A program made the translations under genes and the position numbers. The notes under the pieces are model-generated. The model saw only the letters and a list, made by a program, of their open reading frames with translations, had not been told where the DNA came from and searched no databases. From positions 17,174,001 to 17,238,000 of the forward strand of contig OY756970.1 of NCBI GenBank assembly GCA_963580455.1: DNA of 64,000 nucleotides, read 5' to 3'. Shown here in pieces: positions 22,901 through 32,582 of the stretch (positions within the stretch are counted from its first letter, which is position 1; each line of letters begins with the position of its first letter). This DNA comes from Euonymus europaeus. Taxonomy: Eukaryota > Streptophyta > Magnoliopsida > Celastrales > Celastraceae.

Positions 22901-23222
22901 GTGGATGTTATTAGTCATTGTTTTGGGGTGGTGGTTGATGATGCTCACAGTTTTTAAACAAAATAATTGTTTTGTTAGAAGAGAATTTATATATTAATTA
23001 GGAATTACTATGACATCAAGCTATACAGGACAAAACCCACAGAATGAGCTGAATCTCGTGCCGCCCATGAAAGATCGGGGAAAAGTCTCTGTCACTCCTT
23101 GATGATTTTTAAGAGATTCTTTTGGTAGATTACACTTAAAACAAGATACTTAAGAGAATGAGAATGTTTGGGTATCATCTTTACAATTATGTAGAGTTTA
23201 CAGTATGAGAAAAGAATATGTT
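19982..23222. other. Long AT-rich intergenic region
   Basis: No coding region was recognised. It holds poly-T and poly-A tracts, a TA repeat near 21728-21747 and a compound microsatellite at 22765-22845. It separates the LHT8-like promoter from the 3' end of the SAUR array. Confidence 0.55.
22765..22845. repeat. Compound microsatellite (TA)n / (TGTA)n / (TGCA)n
   Basis: A run of TA dinucleotides passes into alternating ATGT and ATGC tetranucleotides over about 80 bp. It is likely length-polymorphic. Confidence 0.9.
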
Positions 23223-23675
23223 TCAGAAGCTGCAGATCATTTGTTGGTTTATTTCTTCTCGATGAACATGCGAAGATGACGAGCATCGATTATTTGGAAT
23301 GGAGATGAGCAATGCTTTCTGTACATCTTCAGTTACATGATGTTGGATTAGAGCAATAACATATTCCATGAAGCTTGCATCACAAGGCAATGTAAGAGGA
23401 CCATTACTTGATAATCCAAACTCTTCTTCTGCAAGTCTAAATAGCTCTTGGATGATTTCCCGGTCGAGAAGCTGCAGAGGAAGCACAAACCGGATTTTAT
23501 CAGCAGTGTACACAACAAAGTGACCCTTAGTTGTTGTTGTTGATGATGATGATGTGCTGCAACTCTCTATATCTATGACTTCTTTGGTTCTTGAAAATGT
23601 AACTCTTTTTCGCCGGATGGCCACAAAGTTCTGCTATTTCTTTGCCAATCTGATGAGCTTCTTGGTACTAATCAT
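23223..23675 (-). pseudogene. SAUR auxin-responsive gene with a nonsense codon (copy 1)
   Basis: The gene reads from the ATG at 23675 (MISTKKLIRLAKK) into TAG at 23636-23634, where its siblings carry TGG (Trp). The frame then continues for another 137 codons without damage. Those codons hold the SAUR core 'KGHFVVYTADKIRFVLPLQL', 'EEEFGLSSNGPLTLPCD', 'FMEYVIALIQHHV' and the ending MICSF. No usable in-frame ATG follows before the core, so normal translation gives a 13-residue peptide. SAUR proteins of the Arabidopsis SAUR61-68 type inhibit PP2C.D phosphatases and promote cell expansion. A single TGG to TAG change suggests recent loss, an allelic variant or a sequencing error. The TATA box and the upstream block are intact. 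Confidence 0.8.
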
Positions 23676-23759
23676 TCTTACTGTGGGGGGATGATCTTGG
23701 ATCTTGATGTTCTGTGGTTGAAATGCTTTGTTGTGTAGAAGGCAGAGGAGGTGGATTGC

Positions 23760-23768
23760 TTTATATAT
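23760..23768 (-). promoter_or_regulatory. TATA box of SAUR copy 1
   Basis: ATATATAAA on the minus strand, about 85-93 bp upstream of the ATG at 23675. The other SAUR copies have a TATA box at a similar distance. Confidence 0.55.
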
Positions 23769-23820
23769 GAACAAAGGAAGAGACAACCACTTCAATGCTA
23801 CTGAACCAATAATGGATGCC

Positions 23821-23840
23821 ATGGGAAGCAAAACCATGTG
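23821..23840 (-). promoter_or_regulatory. Conserved SAUR promoter block (copy 1)
   Basis: CACATGGTTTTGCTTCCCAT on the minus strand, about 146-165 bp upstream of the ATG. It matches blocks upstream of the copies at 26658 and 28783. Conservation across diverged paralogues suggests a shared cis-element. Confidence 0.5.
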
Positions 23841-23934
23841 ATGGTAGATGTAATGGACTATTTGGAATGTGGGTATGTTGAGTTAAGTTTAACAATTAGC
23901 ACATCAAGGTGGAACATAGGAGAAGCATCAGACT

Positions 23935-25618
23935 TGTCACGCCCCGATCCGTCGGGCACGTGACGTGTGACAAACATATATTCCCGCCTATTCTTCTTTT
24001 CTAAACTCAACAAAGTTATAATAAAATCATGATCTATATACTTATCTTATAGATAATAGCAATATAAATACATAAGTAGTTTTATATACCCGGCTGAGAC
24101 TCCAGCTCAGCAATCCCAACCCATTGGGTCCACTCAACCCTTACGCAACGACTCTGGTATGTACACCGACTGCCCTGTCCTGTCTGCGCTCCCAGTCTCG
24201 TCACGGTTGTTTCACCTGAAAATAAAACAATGGGAAGTAGGGGGTGAGCCGAAGCTCAGTAGGGAATACTGCATACATACACACATAATCACAGTTAAAT
24301 CTCAACAACAACATATTAATTTATCAGCACTCCAATTTCATTTTCATTTTCTCTGCTTCTCGACCTGCTCGCCGGAAGCCCATTTCTCATCCTCTCCCCG
24401 ACCTCGTCGTCGGAACCATTCTTCTCCGCTTACCGACCTCCTCGCCGGAAGCAATCTACGAGTAAGGAAGGTAGGTTTCCCCTTCTACCCGGACTTTCCA
24501 CCCTTCGCCATGTGGCCGCATAGCGAATCCTTACTCGGATTATCACCCACTGTACGTACAGGGTCATGTCCACATCACAATCTTCACAATTTATATAAAA
24601 CCACTTTATAAGCAAATATTCAATTACATGCATTCAGTAATAAAATATCACACACAATCCACATTCAATAGTAGGCACTTACACCGAGCATTCATTTCAC
24701 ATTTTATCGTACTCCAATAATTTTGATTAATTAATTGCAAAAATCACAACAATAACATATAATTAAATATTTCCTACCTCGTGAAGCGTGCCTCACATCC
24801 CACTCGAACCAATGTTTTCCTGTATTTTTTTCCCGACATACACCATTTTGGTTCCTATACCAGTTCTACACCAAAGGCAAATACAAGTTCTCAAATACGT
24901 TCAAAATCCGCGTAAATACGTAGCATATACGATCTAGTCAAACGGGTAAATTTTACCCGAAAAGTCAACTCGGGTCAAACGGGTCAAATAGTACCCGAAA
25001 TACCCCTATTCCGGTCACCGGAGATCCGGCGACCTTCACCGGAAATCACATAGTGGGTTTGGTAGTACTCACCAAGACGAACTCAACGGTGGTTGTCTCG
25101 CGTCGATCGGAGGTCGGAGGAGGGAGAAATCGACTGTCGAAGCTTGTGGTGGCCGAAACTTCCGACGGCTTTTCCCGGTGATATACAGCTCCGATCAAAG
25201 TGATTCTTGAAGCAATTTCATACATCTCGAAGAGACGAAGAGATTGATACCGGTCTCGTCGCCTGAGGTGGTCGGACGGCGGAGATCGGCGCCGGCAAAG
25301 TTCCGGAGGCGAAAATGTTTCTCTTTCCCTCTTTCTCTGTTTCCGTTTCTTTCTCTCGTTTTTTTTTTCTGTTTTTTTTTCTTTTATTTCTGTTTCTCCC
25401 CTCTCTGGAATCTTCTCCCATTTTCTTTTTATTTTTTTATTATTTTTTTTGTTTCTTTCTTTTAATTCACTTCCAATTTTTTTATATATATATATATATT
25501 TGTTTGTATTGATCTAGTTTAACCCGAATTTAATCTATTGATTTCACTATCATTTCATTATACCCGTGTCACTATCTTATTCATTATTTATATTATTCTC
25601 TCGAGTCGAGATATCACA
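23935..25618. mobile_element. Solo-LTR-like insertion, about 1.68 kb
   Basis: It starts TGTCACGCCCCGATCCGTCG and ends GAGTCGAGATATCACA, giving TG...CA termini. The flanks are AGACT (23930-23934) and AGACC (25619-25623), a 5-bp duplication with one mismatch. The inside has no conserved protein. It includes the phrase 'GGGTGAGCCGAAGCTCAGTA', which I recall from LTRs of plant retrotransposons, and a pyrimidine-rich run at 25315-25480. A second LTR, primer-binding site and gag-pol are absent, so a solo LTR is the simplest reading. It sits within the SAUR array between copies 1 and 2. Confidence 0.55.
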
Positions 25619-26043
25619 AGACCTGTTCTGTGTTTGGTGGGTTGACAACAAAATGGGCTCAAGAAGTCAGTGAACCACTAGAAAAAAGAAAATATGATAT
25701 GGGAGGCTCCCTTGGTCCACATGTCCATGATCTACCTAGCAAGTAGAATTTGTAGCTTTTTAGCAGAAACTCTACAAGAAAGACCGATAATTATAAGGAT
25801 ACTTTACTAAGAATATTAAAGAAAAGTTTATCAGATTATGTGAATTTCAATGCATTAAATGGGTTCATTATATAGACTAATTAGGCTTGTAGAATATTGA
25901 TTTGTTGTATCACTTCACAAGAAATTCCTTAAAATATATCCAAGTGATTCTGTCTCACTTTGGTTTAGGAAAATCTGACTACTGATTTATCATATCATTT
26001 CACAAGAAATTTCTTTAAAAGGTACAGATTAGATGATGAGAAC

Positions 26044-26314
26044 TAAGGTCTTACTTGAGAGAGGTGTTGAGAGGGGTTGGGAGGGATTTGTGAACAAGCG
26101 AATCCCTCGGAACTCTTACTTGACGCGAACATTTCAAGGTGTTCAAAGGGATTCATTTTCTCAACCCTTCATTTTGAAATGAAGAGTTGATAGGTGTTCA
26201 CTCACATAAACCCTCCTAACACCTTCCAACCTTTATAAATATCAAGCAAAGGTTCACTTTTATGAACTTTTCTCAACTCAATTCCTCCCAACCCTCTTGC
26301 CAAGTATAGCATTA
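26044..26314. mobile_element. Small inverted-repeat element (MITE), about 270 bp
   Basis: The left end is TAAGGTCTTACTTGAGAGAG with GGGTTGGGAGGGATT just inside. The right end, reverse-complemented, is TAATGCTATACTTGGCAAGA followed by GGGTTGGGAGGAATT. The arms are imperfect and the middle has no ORF. The target duplication is unclear. It lies between SAUR copies 1 and 2, next to the LTR-like insertion. Confidence 0.55.
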
Positions 26315-26657
26315 GAATAAATGGTCAAAAACCAGTGAAAGTGTCCAAATTGCCGTACTTTGCCCAGAGAACGGAACAATATATGTTTATATACTCACAC
26401 ATCAGTTGAACGTATGGATAAATTTTTATCTTCTGAATAAGTTAACAAAAAAATTTCTTCTTGGAGGGCTAAAATTTTTCTTACTATATGAAACATGTAA
26501 CTTTTTTGTAAGATTAGATTCTTACATCAGCTGCTGTAGGTACTACTTTGGTATGGAACAGCAACCAAGTAATCAAAACAAATCGTCGAAAATTTATAAT
26601 TCGATCTACAAAATTACAGTTCTATGGATTCTTAGCAAAATCAAAATATGATCCGCT

Positions 26658-27101
26658 TTAAAAGCTGAAGATCATTTTGTGTTGATCTATCACTTCTTTA
26701 CCGGGATACAAAGATGACGAACATCGACTGCTACTTAAGGACATTATCAGTGCATTCTCTACATCTTTTGCTACATGTCTTTTTATCAATTCAATAATAT
26801 ACTCCATAAAGCCTGCATCACAAGGCAGTGTAAGAGGTCCATCGCTTTGTAATCCAAATTCTTCTTCTGCAAGTTTGAAGAGCTCTCGAACAATTTCGTT
26901 GTTGAGAAACTTCAGAGGAAGAACAAAACGTCTTCCATCGATAGTGTACACGACAAAGTGACCCTTAGCCCTTGATGTTGTGCTGCAATTTTCTCTATCT
27001 ACATGTCCAGTACTTCTTTGAAATGTCACTCTCTTTCGCCTAATCACTGCAAATCGCTGCCACTTCCTTGCAAAATCGACGAGCTTCCTTGTACTAATCA
27101 T
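26658..27101 (-). CDS. SAUR auxin-responsive protein (copy 2, intact)
   Basis: A single-exon ORF of 147 aa starting MISTRKLVDFARKWQRFAVI. A basic N-terminus (RRKRVTF) is followed by the SAUR domain at about residues 45-115 ('KGHFVVYTIDGRRFVLPL', 'LFKLAEEEFGLQSDGPLTLP', 'CDAGFMEYIIELI'), then a Ser-rich tail ending KMIFSF. It belongs to the SAUR61-68-like group by its 'KWQ(R/K)' and 'RRKR' N-terminus. SAURs of this kind are short-lived, auxin-induced, plasma-membrane-associated regulators that block PP2C.D phosphatases, keep H+-ATPase active and promote cell elongation. TATA box at 27211-27218 and promoter block at 27272-27291. Confidence 0.92.
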   Translation of the reverse strand: MISTRKLVDFARKWQRFAVIRRKRVTFQRSTGHVDRENCSTTSRAKGHFVVYTIDGRRFVLPLKFLNNEIVRELFKLAEEEFGLQSDGPLTLPCDAGFMEYIIELIKRHVAKDVENALIMSLSSSRCSSSLYPGKEVIDQHKMIFSF

Positions 27102-27210
27102 CTTTTTTCCTTAAGAAATCAAGATCCAAAAAGAAGAAGAAATAGATCTCTAGTATTTCACACTGAATGCAATTGTTGTTCTGCTTAGAAGGCTATGAAG
27201 GGTTGAAAGG

Positions 27211-27218
27211 TTATATAA
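27211..27218 (-). promoter_or_regulatory. TATA box of SAUR copy 2
   Basis: TTATATAA, about 110 bp upstream of the ATG at 27101 on the minus strand. Confidence 0.6.
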
Positions 27219-27271
27219 GAACAAATCCAGCGACAGTCACATTAATGAATCTACCCCAGGTGCAGGTATCA

Positions 27272-27291
27272 ATAGGAAGCAATCCCATGTG
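27272..27291 (-). promoter_or_regulatory. Conserved SAUR promoter block (copy 2)
   Basis: CACATGGGATTGCTTCCTAT on the minus strand, 171-190 bp upstream of the ATG. It matches the block of copy 1 at 17 of 20 positions and is followed by sequence also shared with the copy at 28783. Confidence 0.5.
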
Positions 27292-27695
27292 CATGTTTGG
27301 CTGAGTTGAAAATTAACACATTAAGAAAGAGACAACAAACATCGTAGCTATCTCGCTGTCAGTCAGTTTAGCAGCATACTAGGTCCATAGCTTGGTGAAC
27401 CACCAAAAGGAAAGATAGTTAGACAAGCTATTTCTTGTATAGATAAGTGTTGATATCATGAAAAGTTGGCAGAGGTATAACTGTAGACAAATATGAGCAA
27501 GAAGGAGGTTCATTGGACCCAGAAAAGCCATAATAGAGTCATAAACTGCCTAACTTGGGTTCATTGGATCCAGCATAGGCACACAGAAGGGAAAAAATTG
27601 ACATTATTTTCCTTGACCAATAGTGATTTGGAACTTACAACGGAAAGTACTAATTCTATATTAGCTTGAACAACAAAAAACTGAGTAGGATCAAA
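27292..27695. other. Spacer between SAUR copies 2 and 3
   Basis: No ORF or repeat structure of note; promoter flank of copy 2 and probable 3' UTR of copy 3. Confidence 0.5.
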
Positions 27696-28142
27696 TTAAT
27701 GACTACGAGCGAAAATCTGCTGGCATTGGATCCCTTGTTCTTCGATGAAAAGAGCCGATGAAGAGCAGCAACTTGTAACGATGGACACAAGCAGAGCTCT
27801 CTGTATACTACTTCTGCAAACACCTTTGTGGATTAGCAACATTAAGTACTCCATAAAAAATGCATCACAAGGTAATGTGATTGGTGCATTGCTTGGCAGC
27901 CCAAACTCCTCTTTGGACATTTCTAATAGCGCCGTGAATGTCTCGTCGTTAAGATACACCAAAGGAATCATGAATCGTTTTTGATCGTTTGTGTAGATGA
28001 CAAAATGACCTTTGCTAATAACTGCCGGTGTGTTACAGTTTCCTGCATTATCATTTCTAGGAAACGAGACTCTCTTTCTCTTAATGGTAGCAAACCTCTG
28101 CCACTTTTTCGCTAGCTTCATGATTGCCTTGGAGGTGATCAT
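27696..28142 (-). CDS. SAUR auxin-responsive protein (copy 3, intact, divergent)
   Basis: A single-exon ORF. I choose the ATG at 28142 (MITSKAIMKLAKKWQRFATI, 148 aa) because it aligns with the sibling starts. It also fits the TATA box at 28231-28238: the in-frame ATG at 28214 lies only about 20 bp from that box and is probably not in the mRNA. The SAUR core is 'KGHFVIYTNDQKRFMIPLVY', 'MSKEEFGLPSNAPITLPCDA' and 'FFMEYLMLLIHKGV'. The C-terminus (CCSSSALFIEEQGIQCQQIF) differs from the other copies, and the conserved upstream promoter block was not found, so its regulation may differ. The role is as for other SAURs: growth promotion through PP2C.D inhibition. Confidence 0.88.
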   Translation of the reverse strand: MITSKAIMKLAKKWQRFATIKRKRVSFPRNDNAGNCNTPAVISKGHFVIYTNDQKRFMIPLVYLNDETFTALLEMSKEEFGLPSNAPITLPCDAFFMEYLMLLIHKGVCRSSIQRALLVSIVTSCCSSSALFIEEQGIQCQQIFARSH

Positions 28143-28230
28143 GTTGGATGACCTAGGGAGACAGAGAGAACGAGATGGAGAGGATCGAAGCAGTTTGCCG
28201 GTTGAGCAGCACATAGAACTGAGAATTCAT

Positions 28231-28238
28231 TATATAAT
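28231..28238 (-). promoter_or_regulatory. TATA box of SAUR copy 3
   Basis: ATTATATA on the minus strand, about 90 bp upstream of the ATG at 28142. It supports that ATG over the one at 28214. Confidence 0.55.
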
Positions 28239-28782
28239 CCCACTTAAATCTTTGGACAGTTCATAGCTAGATCAATGTAGCATTTCCCAAGAAAATCACT
28301 TCAGATGTATTTGAGCAATTCTATCTCATTGTCACATTTTGAGGGAATTTGCATTGTGTTGTACACCAAACAAGACAGGAAACCGACAAGGGCAGCCACT
28401 TACGAAGATACAAGAAACTTAAAGAAACAGAATGAGTACAGCTACTTGCCAATAAAGAACATTGCAATGTCAGATCGTATTATTCCAACTATTTGTATCC
28501 AGAGCAGCAATGAGAATACACGAACAGAATGAGCTCCATGGCTCGGTTTTGAAATTTGGCTGAAGTCGATAAAAAAAATATAGAATGAATTCATTAGACT
28601 AGTTGCTTTGTACATTTACAGAAGAAACCTAATTATCACTCGATTTGATGAGTGGGAAGTGCTTAATACAAATGATATATACTGCTGAACTTGTTGGAAA
28701 TGTTATATGAAAGAAACCTAACTATTAAATTACTGAGGGTATATCTTTACAGTTACAAAATCAAAAGGTTTCTTTTTTTTTT
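28239..28782. other. Spacer between SAUR copies 3 and 4
   Basis: No gene seen. AGAATGAGCT near 28527 recurs beyond the 3' end of copy 1 near 23042, a hint that the duplicated unit includes 3' flank. Confidence 0.45.
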
Positions 28783-29234
28783 TCAGAAGCTGAAGATCAT
28801 TTGTTGCTGATCTGATACTTCTTGGTAAATACACGAAGACGATGATGACATCGACTAGAGGCAACGGGAGGTGAACAACGCTTTCTGCACATCTTCAGTT
28901 ATATGATTTTGGACTAAAGCTATGACATATTCCAGGAATCTTGCATCACAAGACAATGTTAGAGGCCCATCACTTGGTAATCCAAACTCTTCTTTTGCCA
29001 GCTCGAGTAGCTGTCGGACAATTTCATGGCCGAGAAACATCAGAGGAAGAGCAAACCGTCTTTGATCAATTGTGTACACAACACAACAAACTATCCCTTA
29101 CTTGTCGATGATGTTCTGCAACTCTCCACATCTACACCCCCATTGGTTTTGGGAAACCTTACTCTTTTTCGCTTAATAGCAACAAAGTTGTGCCATTTCC
29201 TCGCCAAGCTGATGAGTTTCTTTGTAGTAATCAT
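28783..29234 (-). pseudogene. SAUR pseudogene (copy 4)
   Basis: The ATG at 29234 opens MITTKKLISLARKWHNFVAI and a normal basic N-terminus. At the start of the SAUR core the invariant KGHF reads KG-stop-F. Just after it, a 5-bp tandem duplication (TTGTG twice) shifts the frame. The rest of the core ('QRRFALPLMFLGHEIV', 'LAKEEFGLPSDGPLTLSCD', 'FLEYVIALVQNHI') survives in the shifted frame, then meets a TAG after 'TSRCL', although the family ending (MIFSF, TGA at 28783) is still visible beyond. The TATA position is weak (TTATATGC). This is a true pseudogene, older than the copy 1 lesion. Confidence 0.85.
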
Positions 29235-29375
29235 TCTGAGTAGACAGAACAGACCAAATGATCTTGGTTTTTAAAGAGATCTATAGTTGTGCTGTGTAGA
29301 AAGCACTGGAGTTGGGCTGCTTATATGCTTCCTGAGACAGTACCTTTAATGAAGCTACCCCATATGCAGGTATTC

Positions 29376-29390
29376 ATGGGAAGCAAAACC
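29376..29390 (-). promoter_or_regulatory. Conserved SAUR promoter block (copy 4, partial)
   Basis: GGTTTTGCTTCCCAT on the minus strand, 142-156 bp upstream of the pseudogene ATG. It is identical to the inner 15 bases of the copy 1 block but lacks the CACATG part. Confidence 0.45.
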
Positions 29391-29845
29391 AGTATTGTTT
29401 GGGAGGTGGGCATGTTTTGTCTAGTTTGACAAACAGAAGAACATCTTTAAGAAGCATCAGAACATGTATTTTTGTCAGGTGATTTTGACAACACATTATG
29501 CCCAAAACTCTCTGAACAACCAAAACCAAAAAGAAAGATAATTTGATGAGCTTAAATGAATATATATATATATATGATGTCGATAAGGAAGATGGAGTTT
29601 ACTTTTTTATGATTTTTTGAAATATTTATTGCAAAACTAACAAAAAAATTCAACATTTAAGAAATTATGAAAATTGTTTAGTAATTTGGATATTGGATAC
29701 GCTTTGAAGTTGGAACTTGGAAGAAAACACAACCAAAAGCCAAGTAAAAGTGCTTTTACAAAATTGGCCCTCGGAACTCACTTAATCGCAAACCTCGCCC
29801 CAACTCCATTGCCCACCTTCGTGAGTGAGTTCATGAAGGAGACAA
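29391..29845. other. Spacer between the SAUR array and the MEF9-like gene
   Basis: AT-rich, with a short (AT)n tract near 29560-29575. It must contain the divergent promoters of SAUR copy 4 and the PPR gene. No further gene seen. Confidence 0.45.
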
Positions 29846-31849
29846 ATGCGGTGCTGTTTCAAAGTCGCCGATCTATTGAGCAAGACGAGAACACAAACGC
29901 AGCTCCGGTTCTCATGTATTTCCGAGTGTGTGCACTTACAATCTCGCTGTGTTTCCTCACGGTCAAGACCCAACAGTTCTTTTCAAAATTCAGAGATATA
30001 TCCACTAAACAGAAAGATTTCAAATTTGATCCGAACAGGTCGTGTTAGTGAAGCTAGGCATGTTTTTGATAGAATGGTGAACCGAAGTATGGTTTCATGG
30101 AATTCTATGATAGGCGGGTACGTCAAAAGGAGAGAAATTGCGAAAGCAAGGAAATTGTTCGATGAAATGCCCGAAAGAGACGTTGTGTCGTGGAATTTAA
30201 TGATTCAAGGGTATGTGTCGTGTCGTGGAAACAGGTTTCTAGAGGAAGGGAGGAGTTTGTTTGACAAGATGCCTGCCAGAGATTGTGTTTCATGGAACAC
30301 CATGATTAGTGGTTATGCAAAGAATGGTAGGATGGATGAGGCATTATGGCTTTTTGATAGTATGCCTGAGAAGAATGTTGTTTCGTGGAATGCAGTGATT
30401 AGTGGGTTTTTACAGAATGGTGATGTGGCAAGTGCAATTGAATATTTTAAGAGGATTCCAGAGAACGCAGAATCCTTAAGTGCACTTGTCTCTGGTCTTG
30501 TTCAGAATGAACAATTAGATGAAGCGGCAAGGATTTTGGTTGAGTTTGGTGATGAGGACTGTGGCAATGACAAGTTGCTGCGTGCTTATAACACTTTGAT
30601 GGCAGGGTATGGTCATAGAGGAAGGGTTGATGATGCCAGACACCTTTTTGATCAAATCCCATGTAACCTTCATCCTGGAAATGGAGAAAATGGCGCATTT
30701 AAAAGAAATGTGGTGTCCTGGAATACAATGATCATGTGCTATGTGAAGGCTGGAGATATTGTTTCTGCTAGGGAATTGTTTGACCAGATGACAAAACGAG
30801 ATATTTTTTCCTGGAATACCATGATTGGTGGATATGTTCGTGTTTCAAATATGCAAGAGGCTTCAACTCTTTTCTGCAAAATCCCTTGTCCTGACAGCCA
30901 GTCTTGGAACACAATGATCTCAGGGTTTACTGGGATTGGCAGTCTTAAACTCGCTCGTAGTTACTTCGAGAGAATGCCCCAGAAGAATATGATCTCATGG
31001 AATTCAATGATAGCTGGATATGAGAAAAATGGAGACTATAAAGAAGCTGTTAAAATGTTCATTCAGATGCAATTTGAAGGAGAAAAACCTGATCGACACA
31101 CGCTATCTTCAGTTCTCAGTGTGTGTTCTGGAATGGTTGATCTGCACCTGGGCATGCAGATTCATCAGATGGTTACAAAGATGGTTCTTCCGGATGTGCC
31201 AATTAATAACTCTCTTATCACAATGTATGCAAGATGTGGAGAAATAAATGATGCCCAGGCCATTTTCAATGAGATGGAACTGCCAATAGAAGTGATCACA
31301 TGGAATGCTATGATTGGAGGATATGCATCTCATGGTTTTGCAGCAGAGGCCTTGGAAGTTTTTAAATTGATGAAGAGGTTTTATGTGCAGCCCACATACA
31401 TAACATTTATATCAGTTTTGAGTGCCTGCGCTCATGCAGGACTGGTTGAAGAAGGCAAGCTGCTCTTTAAATCCATGGTTAATGAATATGGAATCCAGCC
31501 AAGGCTTGAACACTATGCTTCCCTTGTTGACGTCATTGGTCGGTTTGGGCAGCTTAATGAGGCCATGGATTTGATCAATAACATGCCATTTGAACCAGAT
31601 AAGGCCGTGTGGGGTGCATTACTGGGAGCTTGTCGTGTACATAACAATGTAGAGTTGGCTAGAGTTGCAGCGGAAGCGTTGATTAAACTGGAACCTGAAA
31701 GTTCATCCCCGTATGTGTTGCTTTGCAATATGTTTGCTGATCTAGGACGGTGGGGTGATGCGACAGAAGTGAGGATGATGATGGAAAGAAATAATATCAA
31801 GAAGGAAGTAGGTTATAGTCGGGTAGATTCATCAACACTTGTCTCATAA
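29846..31849 (+). CDS. MEF9: PPR protein of the PLS-E class, MEF9-like mitochondrial RNA editing factor
   Basis: An intronless 667-aa ORF. About 50 residues of targeting-like N-terminus precede a long series of PLS-type PPR motifs with the repeated 'VVSWNxMIxGY' signature (about residues 60-560). The C-terminus 'VWGALLGACRVHNNVELARV' to 'KKEVGYSRVDSS' is the E/E+ extension, and there is no DYW domain. The motif order and many blocks, including 'YEKNGDYKEAVKMFIQMQFE' and 'EVITWNAMIGGYASHGFAAE', match Arabidopsis At1g62260 (MEF9) as I remember it. MEF9 is needed for C-to-U editing of a site in mitochondrial nad7. E-class proteins need a DYW partner in trans for deamination. Orthology is inferred from recognition, not from an alignment. 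Confidence 0.88.
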   Translation: MRCCFKVADLLSKTRTQTQLRFSCISECVHLQSRCVSSRSRPNSSFQNSEIYPLNRKISNLIRTGRVSEARHVFDRMVNRSMVSWNSMIGGYVKRREIAKARKLFDEMPERDVVSWNLMIQGYVSCRGNRFLEEGRSLFDKMPARDCVSWNTMISGYAKNGRMDEALWLFDSMPEKNVVSWNAVISGFLQNGDVASAIEYFKRIPENAESLSALVSGLVQNEQLDEAARILVEFGDEDCGNDKLLRAYNTLMAGYGHRGRVDDARHLFDQIPCNLHPGNGENGAFKRNVVSWNTMIMCYVKAGDIVSARELFDQMTKRDIFSWNTMIGGYVRVSNMQEASTLFCKIPCPDSQSWNTMISGFTGIGSLKLARSYFERMPQKNMISWNSMIAGYEKNGDYKEAVKMFIQMQFEGEKPDRHTLSSVLSVCSGMVDLHLGMQIHQMVTKMVLPDVPINNSLITMYARCGEINDAQAIFNEMELPIEVITWNAMIGGYASHGFAAEALEVFKLMKRFYVQPTYITFISVLSACAHAGLVEEGKLLFKSMVNEYGIQPRLEHYASLVDVIGRFGQLNEAMDLINNMPFEPDKAVWGALLGACRVHNNVELARVAAEALIKLEPESSSPYVLLCNMFADLGRWGDATEVRMMMERNNIKKEVGYSRVDSSTLVS

Positions 31850-32582
31850 TTTGTACTTTATACACTGATTATGCTAACACATACATTGTACCAGTTGAGG
31901 TCAGTACGTTGCAGGGATTGATTGTCACTCAGTGAATGTGTACATTTCATTACAAACATTGTAAGTTTTGAGTTTTGACTGCATAAATTTATAATACAAA
32001 AAACTTTTTGACTTACCTCTCTAGCCTCTAGGCATGCCGCATTAAATTCATAATCAAAGAGGCCAGTTGGGGAGAGTCTGTAAATATCATTTTGGAGCAA
32101 ATATCAAGCACCCCCTTCTCCATTGGGGCGAATTCGAGTTCTTATAGGCATGATCTTTATATATCAGAAAAAGAAGATGCATTGAAGAGCAGAAGCAAAG
32201 TATGCAAATAGAAGATCCTTAGTTCCTATGTAAGATCGCCAAGATACTCTAAAAACTAAAAGCCCTCGTCTTGTCATATCTCTTTCTTGCCTCCGAGAAT
32301 TGCATCTTCCACGTAATGATGTCGACACTTGATGTTGACACAAGTACAAGTCTGAAGCTATACACATTTACATTTTTTGTCAGCTCCTCCTGTAAACATA
32401 GGTTTCACATGCGAACCACATAAATCTTTGTTTTCTTTGTTATTTTTCTGTAGATATTTGATAACAAAATCGTATGGTAAAAACAACAATACTGTTCCAT
32501 TGGGCTTTGTTGTTAATTTCTTTCATAAATGAGTAGGGATATTTCTTCCACGCCAAGAACATGAATTCTAAGACAATTATAA
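31850..32582. other. Convergent 3' flanks of the MEF9-like and UGT genes
   Basis: Presumed 3' UTRs of both genes. No additional ORF or repeat recognised. Confidence 0.5.

Noticed and set aside
24159..24611. 150-codon ORF within the LTR-like insertion
   Set aside because: No conserved domain; His/Ser/Pro-rich sequence typical of spurious ORFs in LTR regions.
28143..28214. Upstream in-frame ATG (MCCSTGKLLRSSPS) as the start of SAUR copy 3
   Set aside because: It lies about 20 bp from the TATA box at 28231-28238, and the sibling genes start at the position equal to 28142.
30447..31800. Several antisense ORFs (83, 74, 95 codons) across the MEF9-like gene, and similar ones across the DYW gene (37453-39198)
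   Set aside because: Shadows of repetitive PPR coding sequence; no independent family features.
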